Part shown: piece by piece, positions 56,097-63,596 of the stretch | Position numbering within the stretch: position 1 is the first letter of the stretch | How the letters are laid out: each line of letters starts with the position of its first letter | Origin: Deltaproteobacteria bacterium RIFCSPHIGHO2_02_FULL_44_16 | Lineage (GTDB): Bacteria > UBA10199 > 2-02-FULL-44-16 | Length of the DNA: 64,000 nucleotides | Direction: 5' to 3' | NCBI GenBank assembly: GCA_001798185.1 | Contig: MGRM01000022.1 | Location: 23,111 to 87,110 of the forward strand | Notes under the pieces: generated by a model | What the model was told of the DNA's origin: nothing | Databases searched by the model: none | Seen by the model: the letters and a program-made list of their open reading frames with translations, nothing else | Translations under genes and position numbers: made by a program

Positions 56097-56175
56097 ATGG
56101 AAGCCTGTCTGTTCGCCCCTTGTGCGCGCGGTCCAGTTGGTCCGTGCTGACAAGGGACTTCACAGCGGCTTCCAT
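56097..56175. repeat. Long hairpin between MBL gene and rsmG
   Basis: ATGGAAGCC (56097-56105) and GGCTTCCAT (56167-56175) are perfect inverted ends, with an inner CCCTTGT/ACAAGGG pair. It begins at the MBL stop codon and ends 7 bp before the rsmG ATG, so the rsmG leader is a hairpin with no Shine-Dalgarno sequence. It could be a repeat or an attenuator. Confidence 0.65.
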
Positions 56176-56182
56176 CAATATC

Positions 56183-56776
56183 ATGTCTACGAACAAAATC
56201 TTTGATGAATATTTAAAACTTCTTCTCAAATGGAATCAAAAGATCAATTTAACTTCACTCACTGATCCCAAAGAGATCCGAGTAAAACATTTCGAAGATT
56301 GTTTATCGCTTGTTCCCTTTGTGAAAAATGCCAAACGAGTGATCGATCTTGGAAGTGGAGCTGGTCTTCCAGGACTCGTGTTGAAAATTGTTTGTCCGCA
56401 ACTCGATGTCGTTCTTGTGGAAGCGACGGGGAAAAAAGTCAGTTTTCTCACGACGGCGATTGCCACCCTTGGTCTGCAAGGAATAAACGCAGTTCAAGGC
56501 CGAGCGGAATCACCTGAAGTGCAAAAAAGTATCGGAACTGCGGATATTATTCTCAGTCGTGCCACATGGTCTGTTGCCGATTTTCTTCCGATTGCCTCTT
56601 CATATCTTGCAGAAGGGGGAGTGATTATTGCCATGAAAGGGCCGCTGGCGGAAAAAGAGATAAAAGAAGCTCAAAAGACAGTGATCCAACACCAATTGAT
56701 CTTAAAAAAGGAACATTTTTATACACTTTCATCAGGAGAGAAGCGAAAGCTTCTTTTTTGGAAGATGATGACGTAG
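56183..56776 (+). CDS. rsmG: 16S rRNA (guanine527-N7) methyltransferase RsmG
   Basis: 197 aa. N-terminal FDEYLKLLLKWNQKINLTS is the classic RsmG start, and RVIDLGSGAGLPGLVLKI is the SAM-binding motif, followed by LVEATGKKVSFL. It methylates G527 of 16S rRNA. The ATG at 56183 was chosen over an in-frame ATG at 56120 because it matches the family and follows the hairpin. In many bacteria rsmG follows mnmG directly; here it lies about 29 kb away. Confidence 0.94.
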   Translation: MSTNKIFDEYLKLLLKWNQKINLTSLTDPKEIRVKHFEDCLSLVPFVKNAKRVIDLGSGAGLPGLVLKIVCPQLDVVLVEATGKKVSFLTTAIATLGLQGINAVQGRAESPEVQKSIGTADIILSRATWSVADFLPIASSYLAEGGVIIAMKGPLAEKEIKEAQKTVIQHQLILKKEHFYTLSSGEKRKLLFWKMMT

Positions 56777-56861
56777 CCCCCCAAAAAAGTTTGTTATCCC
56801 CGATATTTTTTTGTTCTGTGTAAAAAACAAAATAATATCAATAGAATACATGTTAGCGCTT

Positions 56862-56876
56862 TGGCATGCCCCTTGC
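56862..56876 (+). promoter_or_regulatory. Sigma-54-like promoter
   Basis: TGGCATGCCCCTTGC matches the -24/-12 consensus TGGCAC-N5-TTGC with GG and GC separated by exactly 10 bp and one mismatch (T for C). The start of transcription would be near 56888, just before the TAAGGAGG of the small peptide gene. A bacterial enhancer-binding protein would be needed; none is in the window. Confidence 0.65.
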
Positions 56877-56901
56877 TATTTCTTACAGGTAAGGAGGCAG
56901 T

Positions 56902-57054
56902 ATGTTTTATCGTGTGATGCTTTTTGTTTTTCTGATGCTCTCGTTTCTTCTGCAGGATGTATCGTTGTTTTCTCACGGAACAGCAGAAAAAGAAGAACAG
57001 TCAGGTGAAGAAACAGTCGATATTGATGAAAGAACTGACTTTGCTCTGCGTTGA
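56902..57054 (+). CDS. Small exported peptide, 50 aa
   Basis: Begins MFYRVMLFVFLMLSFLLQ and continues as an acidic, Glu/Asp-rich tail (AEKEEQSGEETVDIDERTDF). The first 25 residues look like a signal peptide or membrane anchor. A perfect TAAGGAGG lies 6 bp before the ATG. It sits just behind the sigma-54-like promoter and 28 bp ahead of the FG-GAP lipoprotein, so it is probably the first gene of that operon. It has no recognised family. Confidence 0.7.
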   Translation: MFYRVMLFVFLMLSFLLQDVSLFSHGTAEKEEQSGEETVDIDERTDFALR

Positions 57055-57082
57055 AATGTATTTCAAATAGAAAGGGTGGAAT

Positions 57083-58711
57083 ATGAAACGATATCATTTT
57101 CTTTTGGCTCCTCTTTTCGTGATGTTGTCTTTTGTTATCGGATGCCATGACGAGCAAAAAATAAGTCCCTATCAGTTTCAGGGAAACATGGATGTTCGTG
57201 TCACCGGCGATCAGACGCCTTCTTCTGACAATACCACCACACCTCCAACGATTACGACGACAACAACGACGAATTCGCAAACTCCGGCGGCAACGACTCC
57301 TCAAGCTCCTGGTACGGTTCCAGGAACGAATGTCACCAATACAACTCATGATACAACGACCACAGTTCAGCGACCGACCTATACTCCTGGTGATATCAAC
57401 GGTGATGGAGTGCGCGAGTTTCTCATTACGGCACCATTTGCGGTGCGTGGTGGAAATGATGTGGGAGCAGTTGATATCTATTCTTCAGGAAACATGACGC
57501 GTCTTGCGCGTCTCGAAGGGGAACAAGCAGGAACTTTTGGCACTTCTGTGACAATGCTCGGTGATCTGAACGATGACGGCTATGAAGATTTTGCGGTTGG
57601 CGATGAAGGTGTTGTCACTGTGCAGGGTCTTCCCCAAGCTCTTCCATCAGGACAAGTTATTATCTTTGCAGGTGGTTCTGATCTGACAAGTCTTCGACCT
57701 TTGATCACTTTACGAGGAGAAACAGCGGGCGATCGTTTTGGAGCTGTGGTCATGTCTCTTGGTGATATCAATGGTGATGCACGGGCTGATTTTGCTGTTG
57801 GAGCTCCTGAGTTTAGCGGAATGAATAATGGCGTTCCGACGTCAAAGTCAGGAAAAGTTTATATTTATAGTGGAAGCGATTTTGCGCAGATTGCGACTCT
57901 TGAATCGGGAAAAATAGAGACTCTTTTGGGCGCTTCTCTCGCACTTGCTGGTGATACGAATAATGATGGAGTTCGGGAATTGATGGTTGGTGCTCCAGGA
58001 ATCACCAGATCGCCTGGCGAAGTTTTTCTCTTCCCTCTCTCTCGTCTGGAAGGGCAAGTCATGACCGCAAATGCTCAAGTTACTCTTACAGGAGAGACTG
58101 CTGGAGATAATTTTGGTTGGGCATTTGTTTCCATGGGAGATGTGGATGGAGATAATATGAGTGAGATTGCGGTGAGCGCTCCAAATGCGGATACGAAATG
58201 GGGAAGAATTTATGGATTTCGTGGAAGGGATATGAGTGTTGCCTCAAATCTCACTGTGGGAGGAAATAGTTTTCCTATTCTTACGTGCCTTCCTCCATTT
58301 ATCTCGGTTCGGAATATCCCTTCTGTATGTGGATATTCCCTTGCTCTCATAGGTGATCTGAATCGCAATGGCACCAACGAACTTCTCATCGGTTCTCCAG
58401 GAGCGAATGGACAACGTGGAACGGTTCAAGCCATTGATACCAATACGCTCATGGGAGTGATGCAAATAACAGGGATGAATGCGAGAGATAGTTTAGGGGG
58501 AAATATCAGTGTTATGTTTGATATTGATGGGGGCGATGGCATTCCTGAAATTATGGTTGCTGCCTCTTTTGCAGGGAGAGGGAATGGCGAAGTGTATATT
58601 TTTAGCGGAGCACTTGCCAGGAGTGGAAGTATTGTGGACATCACTCAAGCTTCATTCACCTTTCAAGGACAAAATCAGGAGAACTTGGGATTTTCCCTTT
58701 TTACCCCATGA
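57083..58711 (+). CDS. FG-GAP-repeat lipoprotein I
   Basis: 542 aa. The signal peptide ends with a lipobox (LSFVIGC). A Thr/Pro-rich low-complexity linker (residues about 40-100) is followed by seven or so FG-GAP blades with calcium loops such as GDINGDGVREF, GDLNDDGYEDF, GDTNNDGVREL and DVDGDNMSEI, as in the integrin-alpha beta-propeller. It is probably a surface adhesin or binding protein. AAGGGTGG precedes the ATG. It overlaps the next gene by 4 bp (ATGA). Confidence 0.87.
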   Translation: MKRYHFLLAPLFVMLSFVIGCHDEQKISPYQFQGNMDVRVTGDQTPSSDNTTTPPTITTTTTTNSQTPAATTPQAPGTVPGTNVTNTTHDTTTTVQRPTYTPGDINGDGVREFLITAPFAVRGGNDVGAVDIYSSGNMTRLARLEGEQAGTFGTSVTMLGDLNDDGYEDFAVGDEGVVTVQGLPQALPSGQVIIFAGGSDLTSLRPLITLRGETAGDRFGAVVMSLGDINGDARADFAVGAPEFSGMNNGVPTSKSGKVYIYSGSDFAQIATLESGKIETLLGASLALAGDTNNDGVRELMVGAPGITRSPGEVFLFPLSRLEGQVMTANAQVTLTGETAGDNFGWAFVSMGDVDGDNMSEIAVSAPNADTKWGRIYGFRGRDMSVASNLTVGGNSFPILTCLPPFISVRNIPSVCGYSLALIGDLNRNGTNELLIGSPGANGQRGTVQAIDTNTLMGVMQITGMNARDSLGGNISVMFDIDGGDGIPEIMVAASFAGRGNGEVYIFSGALARSGSIVDITQASFTFQGQNQENLGFSLFTP

Positions 58712-60546
58712 AGAGACTGCGTCTCCTTTCAGGTATTCTTTTGTTCTGTTTTCTTGCCAACTGTGATGCTTGCAATGGTGATGAGCAACTGCTTCGTGAA
58801 CAACGTCCTCTTGCACGAAACGAAACTCCAAAACCTGATGAAGAAGTAAAAAAAGAAGAGCTGCCAATTACAGCTTCATTTCAACTTGTCATGCACAATG
58901 GAGCGAAGCGCACAGCCGACACTGCCACTCAGGTCACACAAAAAGTAGATATTGAAATCACCTTTTCTGAAGCTGTTGACACTCTGTCGGTCGAAAGAGT
59001 TTTTTCTTTGCTTCGGGAGAGTGAAAAAATCCGTGGAACTTTTTCATGGAATCCAGAAAAGACCAAAGGTCTTTTCTCTCCTGAGAAACAACTTCTCGCA
59101 ACGACTTCGTATGCACTGGAACTTAAAAAAATTCTTCCTCTTCGAGCGCGTAAAGGTGTGGATGAACTCAAAACTTCTTTTACCACGGTGCGCCACCGCG
59201 ATCTTAATGGAGACGGTGTGAATGATTTCTTTGTGGGAGCTCCCTTTGCAAATCGCAGAAAAGGATTATTGCAGGTGCATTCGGGAAAAAGTTTTGCGCA
59301 AGGAAACGTGAGCCCTCTTCTCGAAGTTTCAGGACAACATGAGCCAGAACACTTTGGCATTGCATCAACCTTTCTTGGAGATCTGGATGGTGATGGAGTG
59401 GATGAAATCGCCGTTGGTGCCAATGTTGCTCTAGAAGGGAACCAACAGCGAGGAGCTGTTTTCATCTATAGTGGAAAAGGACTTACGACGGGAAATCAAA
59501 CAGCGCTTCTTCGAATTCCAGGGATAACAGCAAATGGTCAGTTCGGTTCTGCGATTGTCCCTTTAAGTGATATCAACGGAGATCGCGTTGATGATTTCGC
59601 TGTTGCAGCTCCTTATATGATGGAAGGAACAGATCAGGGAGTCGGGAAAGTTTTTATTTATAATGGAGCTGAAGCTGCCAAGGGGACCGTTGCCCTTTTA
59701 GCAACGCTTACCGGTGAAAGTGATCGAGACGCATTTGGTTTTTCGATGACAAGTGGTTACTTGAATGCGGACGCAGTGCTTGATCTTGTCGTCGGCGCCC
59801 CTTTTGCGAATGATGGAGCGATCGAATCCATGGGGAAAGTGTATGTTTTTAGTGGAGTTCAATTAAATCAAGATCGAGTTGCGAACAGCGCGCTTGCAAA
59901 GATCAAAGGCGCTGCTGCGTATGACCAATTCGGACAATCGGTGAGTAGTCTTCAAAATATTTCTGGGATTGATGATTTGGTTATTGGAGCTCCTCTTGAA
60001 GATAGAGCAGGAGAAGAAAACAAAGGTGCAGCCTATGTTTTTCGTGGTGGTTTGGGGTTGATGAGTGATGTTCCTCTTTCGCGTGCACATGTGAAGATCG
60101 TCGGTGAAGAAGCTTTTAGTGCGTTTGGGTTTTCGGTAGCAGGTATTGGAGACATCGATCACAATGGAACCAACGAGTTTCTTGTGGGCGCTCCCAATCC
60201 AACAACAACGTCGAATACGGGAACAGTCTCTCTTTTTTCGGTAACCCCTACCTTTAAGGACATAAAACTTGCTTCAGAAGGACCTTTGAGGGTGAATGGA
60301 ACTGAAGAGAATGGTTTTTTTGGTCATGCGGCCATGAGTCTCGGAGATGTAAATAGTGATGGTTTTGCTGATTTTCTCATTGCAGCACCGTATGTGTCGG
60401 ATCAGGAAAGCTCCAATCGTGGTGAAATCTATCTTTTTCTCGGAGCACAAGGACTTTCAGGCACGAAGACAGCAACAGACGCATCAGTCCATGTTCGCGG
60501 AACACAAGCTGAAATGTATTTTGGTGCCACCGCCAATTTTCTCTAA
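58708..60546 (+). CDS. FG-GAP-repeat lipoprotein II with SbsA-like Ig domain
   Basis: 612 aa. Signal peptide with lipobox-like FLANC and a second Cys pair (DACNGDEQ). An N-terminal domain resembling a bacterial Ig-like (SbsA/Big_5) module (VDIEITFSEAVDTLSVERVF ... YALELKKILPLRAR) precedes about seven FG-GAP blades (RDLNGDGVNDFF, GDLDGDGVDEI, SDINGDRVDDF, GDIDHNGTNEF, GDVNSDGFADF). Its start overlaps the previous gene by 4 bp; its stop lies in the arm of element A1c. Both probably form a surface pair. Confidence 0.87.
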   Translation: MKRLRLLSGILLFCFLANCDACNGDEQLLREQRPLARNETPKPDEEVKKEELPITASFQLVMHNGAKRTADTATQVTQKVDIEITFSEAVDTLSVERVFSLLRESEKIRGTFSWNPEKTKGLFSPEKQLLATTSYALELKKILPLRARKGVDELKTSFTTVRHRDLNGDGVNDFFVGAPFANRRKGLLQVHSGKSFAQGNVSPLLEVSGQHEPEHFGIASTFLGDLDGDGVDEIAVGANVALEGNQQRGAVFIYSGKGLTTGNQTALLRIPGITANGQFGSAIVPLSDINGDRVDDFAVAAPYMMEGTDQGVGKVFIYNGAEAAKGTVALLATLTGESDRDAFGFSMTSGYLNADAVLDLVVGAPFANDGAIESMGKVYVFSGVQLNQDRVANSALAKIKGAAAYDQFGQSVSSLQNISGIDDLVIGAPLEDRAGEENKGAAYVFRGGLGLMSDVPLSRAHVKIVGEEAFSAFGFSVAGIGDIDHNGTNEFLVGAPNPTTTSNTGTVSLFSVTPTFKDIKLASEGPLRVNGTEENGFFGHAAMSLGDVNSDGFADFLIAAPYVSDQESSNRGEIYLFLGAQGLSGTKTATDASVHVRGTQAEMYFGATANFL

Positions 60547-60678
60547 AACTCTTTTCAAAATATTTTCGAAGTTTTGGGTCCTGTCACCTCCGCCGTTCCA
60601 CCTCCCCGCTGACGCGGGGCGCCCCTGGGATCCGACGTCGGCGCCAGCCGAATCTTTATTAATTTTGAAATGAGTTTT
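60545..60678. repeat. Family A palindromic element, copy A1c, between convergent genes
   Basis: 134 bp with arms AAAACTCTTTTCAAAAT and ATTTTGAAATGAGTTTT (one mismatch). The core is as in A1a (GGGTCCTGTCACCTCCGCCG; GGCGCCCCTGGGATCCGACG). The stop codons of both convergent genes (60544-60546 and 60677-60679) are formed partly by the arm ends. It may act as a bidirectional terminator. Confidence 0.88.
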
Positions 60679-61213
60679 AGTATTTTTTAATACAGGTTGT
60701 ATCACGTAGTCCGTCATTGATACGTTTCTGATGAAGTGCCTCCAGCACATCTTGAGAAAGTTTTTGTGCAAGATCGCTTTTGCGTAAGGGACTGTGTCCC
60801 TCTTCTTGGTGTTGATCTGTGGCATCAGCCAAAATCACTGATCGATCTCCACTGTCCAGTTGATCGACGATGCGACACTCCATCCAGCCGCAAGTTTTGG
60901 GAAGAAGTGGAATATTGTTTTTGGTTCGAGTGATTTTCAATTTTTCGAATTTATTGATGTTTCTTCCAGATTGCAGTCCAAAGAGGGGAACGAGTTCTGC
61001 TTGCTCGAGAGAGAGAAGATGCGCGACAAATCGTTTACTCTTCCAGAGAAGATCAAAGGTAAAATTATGAGGGGAAAATACACCGAGCACCCGAGGACAA
61101 CTGGCGATGAGGGTGACAGGGAAAAACCAGGTGGCAATAAATCCTCCATCATGACCATCATGATGTGCAGTGATCAAAAAAATTTCGTGATTAGAATAAT
61201 TGAAAAGAGACAT
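60677..61213 (-). CDS. Flavin reductase-like domain protein
   Basis: 178 aa. N-terminal FLITAHHDGHDGGFIATWFFPVTLIASCPRVLGVFSPHNFTFDLL (read as FIATWFFPVTL and VLGVFSPHNFTFDLL) is the flavin-reductase-like FMN-binding fold. These small proteins bind FMN/FAD and reduce it or protect it; the specific role is unknown. GGAGG lies 5 bp before the ATG. The start region is made partly of a half copy of family A. Confidence 0.75.
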   Translation of the reverse strand: MSLFNYSNHEIFLITAHHDGHDGGFIATWFFPVTLIASCPRVLGVFSPHNFTFDLLWKSKRFVAHLLSLEQAELVPLFGLQSGRNINKFEKLKITRTKNNIPLLPKTCGWMECRIVDQLDSGDRSVILADATDQHQEEGHSPLRKSDLAQKLSQDVLEALHQKRINDGLRDTTCIKKY

Positions 61214-61218
61214 TCGAC

Positions 61219-61257
61219 CTCCGACGTCACCCGTATTCCATCTGTTTCGAAAGAGGT
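61219..61257. repeat. Half copy of family A (A2d)
   Basis: CCTCCGACGTCACCCGTATT followed by CCATCTGTTTCGAAAGAGGTC resembles the right end of A2a and A2b (ACTCCGGCGTCACC...TCTGTTTTGGAGAG). The left half and left arm are absent. It forms the leader of the flavin-reductase gene on the minus strand. Confidence 0.55.
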
Positions 61258-61260
61258 CTA

Positions 61261-61515
61261 TTAAAATCTGATTTTTATTTCGCCTGATTTAATTTTGCAC
61301 TGACAGGCAAGTCGCATGTTGCCTTCAACGCCCATTTGGTCTTCACGTTCATTGAGAGGTCCTAAGTTTTCATAGCCTTCGATCACTTCGATTTCACATG
61401 TGCCGCACAAACCGGATTCGCATCCAAAAGGAACTCCAAGATCACGACACGTTTCGCGGATCTCAGCGCCATCTGGAAGTTCAGCTGTGCGCATCTCCGT
61501 TGTAATGCGAGCCAT
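61261..61515 (-). CDS. [2Fe-2S] ferredoxin
   Basis: 84 aa. Cysteine ligands are in CESGLCGTC and a later C in LACQCK, the plant-type ferredoxin pattern C-x4-C-x2-C...C. It carries single electrons to an unknown partner. The ATG at 61515 is preceded by AGGAG; its first base overlaps the Mrp stop (TGATG), so it is coupled to mrp and may serve iron-sulfur maturation. Confidence 0.9.
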   Translation of the reverse strand: MARITTEMRTAELPDGAEIRETCRDLGVPFGCESGLCGTCEIEVIEGYENLGPLNEREDQMGVEGNMRLACQCKIKSGEIKIRF

Positions 61516-62375
61516 CAAGATGCTCCTAAAGCTCTTTTTTGAGGAACAGATTTTGTGGTTGCCATGACATGCTCAGCAAGAGGTGCAAAAAGTTGACGTT
61601 GATCCTGGAGTGCGTAAGGAATTCCTTTTTCGCACCCTTCCATAATCTCCGGGACGAGAGGAATCTGTCCTAAAAACGGAAGATGAAGTCCTTCGCAGAA
61701 ATCTTTTACGCCACCTTTTCCAAAGAGAAAATATTTTTCACCGTGATGACATTCAAAATAGGACATGTTTTCCACAATGCCCATGATCGGAATTTCAACT
61801 TTTTGAAACATATCGACACATTTGCGCACATCGGCCAAAGCAACTTGTTGCGGGGTAGAGACAATAATGGCGCCTGTTATTTTAAGCGATTGCATCATCG
61901 TCAAATGCACATCTCCGGTGCCAGGGGGAAGATCGACAATCACATAATCGAGTTCGCCCCAATTGGTGCCGCTCATCAGATGTTGGAGCGCTTGATGAAG
62001 CATCGGCCCACGCCAAATCGTTGCCTGGTTAGGAGGGACAATGTTTCCAATGGAGAGGGTTTTCAGACCGTGAGCTTCGAGAGGATTGAGTTTTTCATCT
62101 GTCAGTGTCAACTCAGCTCCGGCTGTACCGAGCATTTTTGGAATTGATGGACCGTAAATATCGCCATCGAAAAGCGCAACTCGCTCTCCTTGTTTCGCAA
62201 GAGCGACTGCCAAATTCACCGCAACGGATGATTTTCCAACTCCACCTTTTCCACTTCCGACAGCAATCACGGTTTTCGCGGAAGGGATAAGATGACGCAT
62301 TTGAACGTCAGGTGCCACGCGCGGGGTTTGGCCAACTTTTTTGGTGTGGCAACCACACCCTGAACCACAACTCAT
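61515..62375 (-). CDS. mrp: Iron-sulfur cluster carrier protein Mrp/ApbC
   Basis: 286 aa P-loop NTPase that assembles and carries [4Fe-4S] clusters. The deviant Walker A is GSGKGGVGKSSVAVNLA; YVIVDLPPGTGDVHLT is the Walker B-like motif; the bridging CxxC is expected in the region ENMSYFECHHGEKY but only one Cys is seen there, with extra Cys at the N-terminus (MSCGSGCGC). Start at 62375 with AGGAGG 5 bp upstream. Confidence 0.93.
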   Translation of the reverse strand: MSCGSGCGCHTKKVGQTPRVAPDVQMRHLIPSAKTVIAVGSGKGGVGKSSVAVNLAVALAKQGERVALFDGDIYGPSIPKMLGTAGAELTLTDEKLNPLEAHGLKTLSIGNIVPPNQATIWRGPMLHQALQHLMSGTNWGELDYVIVDLPPGTGDVHLTMMQSLKITGAIIVSTPQQVALADVRKCVDMFQKVEIPIMGIVENMSYFECHHGEKYFLFGKGGVKDFCEGLHLPFLGQIPLVPEIMEGCEKGIPYALQDQRQLFAPLAEHVMATTKSVPQKRALGAS

Positions 62376-62445
62376 AGAACCTCCTGTAAAGAATGCACGG
62401 ATCATTCCCTAGCATATTCATGGAGCGATGCGAGGGGAAAAACAA

Positions 62446-62919
62446 TTACGGTTTTGGCAGCATTTCTTTTATGGCTGTATCGATACTTTCTTCGATGCCA
62501 AGATGAACCGTAGGTTGGTCTTTAAATATATCTTCTGTGGTTCCAATAAATTGCGAATCAGCTAACCAATCTCCTTCTTTTTCAGGAGTGGTAGAGCCAA
62601 AAGGCCACCAAGATCGAACTGGATTTCTGACTTCATAATGGAAGATTTGGAAACCATCAAAGCGTCCGTTCTTGTCTCGATCAAAGAGATCAACACGCCA
62701 CTTCTTCTCCACCATATAACTGACAATATGGACGTCGGATGGTGATGCCTCGTTTTTTTGTACCAACGGATGGGGAAGTATATCGCGCAATTTTTCAATG
62801 TCTTCTTGAAGCACTTTTTGTGTCAATTTTGTTAATCCGGCTGCTGTTTCTGAAGGCATTTCATAACAAACGGAGTGGTGAGCGAGCTGTATACAAGCGA
62901 AATCTTTGGGTCTTCCCAT
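62446..62919 (-). CDS. Hypothetical protein, 157 aa
   Basis: Not recognised. GAGGGGATGTT precedes the ATG and the composition is coding-like. The first 30 residues are AHHSVCYEMPSETAAGL-like, then a helical part and a DRDKNGRFDGFQIF segment resembling a single calcium-binding loop. No signal peptide. It lies between mrp and the peroxiredoxin gene on the same strand but with 62-bp and 70-bp gaps. Confidence 0.6.
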   Translation of the reverse strand: MGRPKDFACIQLAHHSVCYEMPSETAAGLTKLTQKVLQEDIEKLRDILPHPLVQKNEASPSDVHIVSYMVEKKWRVDLFDRDKNGRFDGFQIFHYEVRNPVRSWWPFGSTTPEKEGDWLADSQFIGTTEDIFKDQPTVHLGIEESIDTAIKEMLPKP

Positions 62920-62981
62920 AACATCCCCTCATGAAAAAAGTTCTTTCAATGAAGATCGGCAACAGTCAAAAAAGGTTGCTC

Positions 62982-63494
62982 TTAAAGACGAGGAGAAAAA
63001 AGCGTTTCTGGCGAAACATTTTTTTGTAAAAGTTTTAAAGTTCGAAGAAATTCAAGGACTTCTTCAGTATGCGTTTTGAGATTCACGTTTCTCCAAATTC
63101 TTCGGATTTTTCCCTGGTCATCCAGAATAAAAGTTGAACGATCAATGGCGCCAAACCATATTCCAAAATATCGCCACCGGTTCCATGAGCTATACAATGA
63201 TACGATTTCTCCCTCTGGGTCTGAGAGGAGAGAGAAATGGAGGTTGTATTTATTTGCAAAAAGCCTATGTTTTTCAGGAGATTGTAAGTTTACTCCCAGT
63301 ACCACCGTGCCAAGTTGTTGTAAGTCTTTGAGAGCATGTTGAAAGTCACATGCTTCTTTGGTGCAACCAGGGGTGAAATCTTTGGGATAGCAGTAGAGAA
63401 CCACGCAGTGGCCTCGAAAATCAGAAAGCTTGACGCTCACCCCATCTTGGTTGATGGCTTCGAAATCAGGAGCCTGTTGACCGACGATGAGCAT
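62982..63494 (-). CDS. bcp: Thioredoxin-dependent peroxiredoxin (BCP type)
   Basis: 170 aa. PKDFTPGCTKEACDFQ holds the peroxidatic Cys and a second Cys five residues later, the BCP arrangement. The N-terminus LIVGQQAPDFEAINQDG is typical. It reduces peroxides in the cytoplasm using thioredoxin. I chose the ATG at 63494; a GTG at 63503 is an alternative. It is divergent from queG. Confidence 0.94.
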   Translation of the reverse strand: MLIVGQQAPDFEAINQDGVSVKLSDFRGHCVVLYCYPKDFTPGCTKEACDFQHALKDLQQLGTVVLGVNLQSPEKHRLFANKYNLHFSLLSDPEGEIVSLYSSWNRWRYFGIWFGAIDRSTFILDDQGKIRRIWRNVNLKTHTEEVLEFLRTLKLLQKNVSPETLFSPRL

Positions 63495-63537
63495 TGGTTG
63501 CACATAACTGGATGAATTTTTTTATCAACCCTTGAAT

Positions 63538-63552
63538 AAGTGCCGTGCACTT
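63538..63552. promoter_or_regulatory. Short palindrome upstream of queG
   Basis: AAGTGC-CGT-GCACTT is a perfect 6-bp inverted repeat in the 102-bp divergent gap between the peroxiredoxin gene and queG. It could be an operator. Evidence is only the symmetry. Confidence 0.3.
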
Positions 63553-63596
63553 AATTGAGAGAAAAGTGCATTAAAAACGAGTTAGAAGTATAAATC

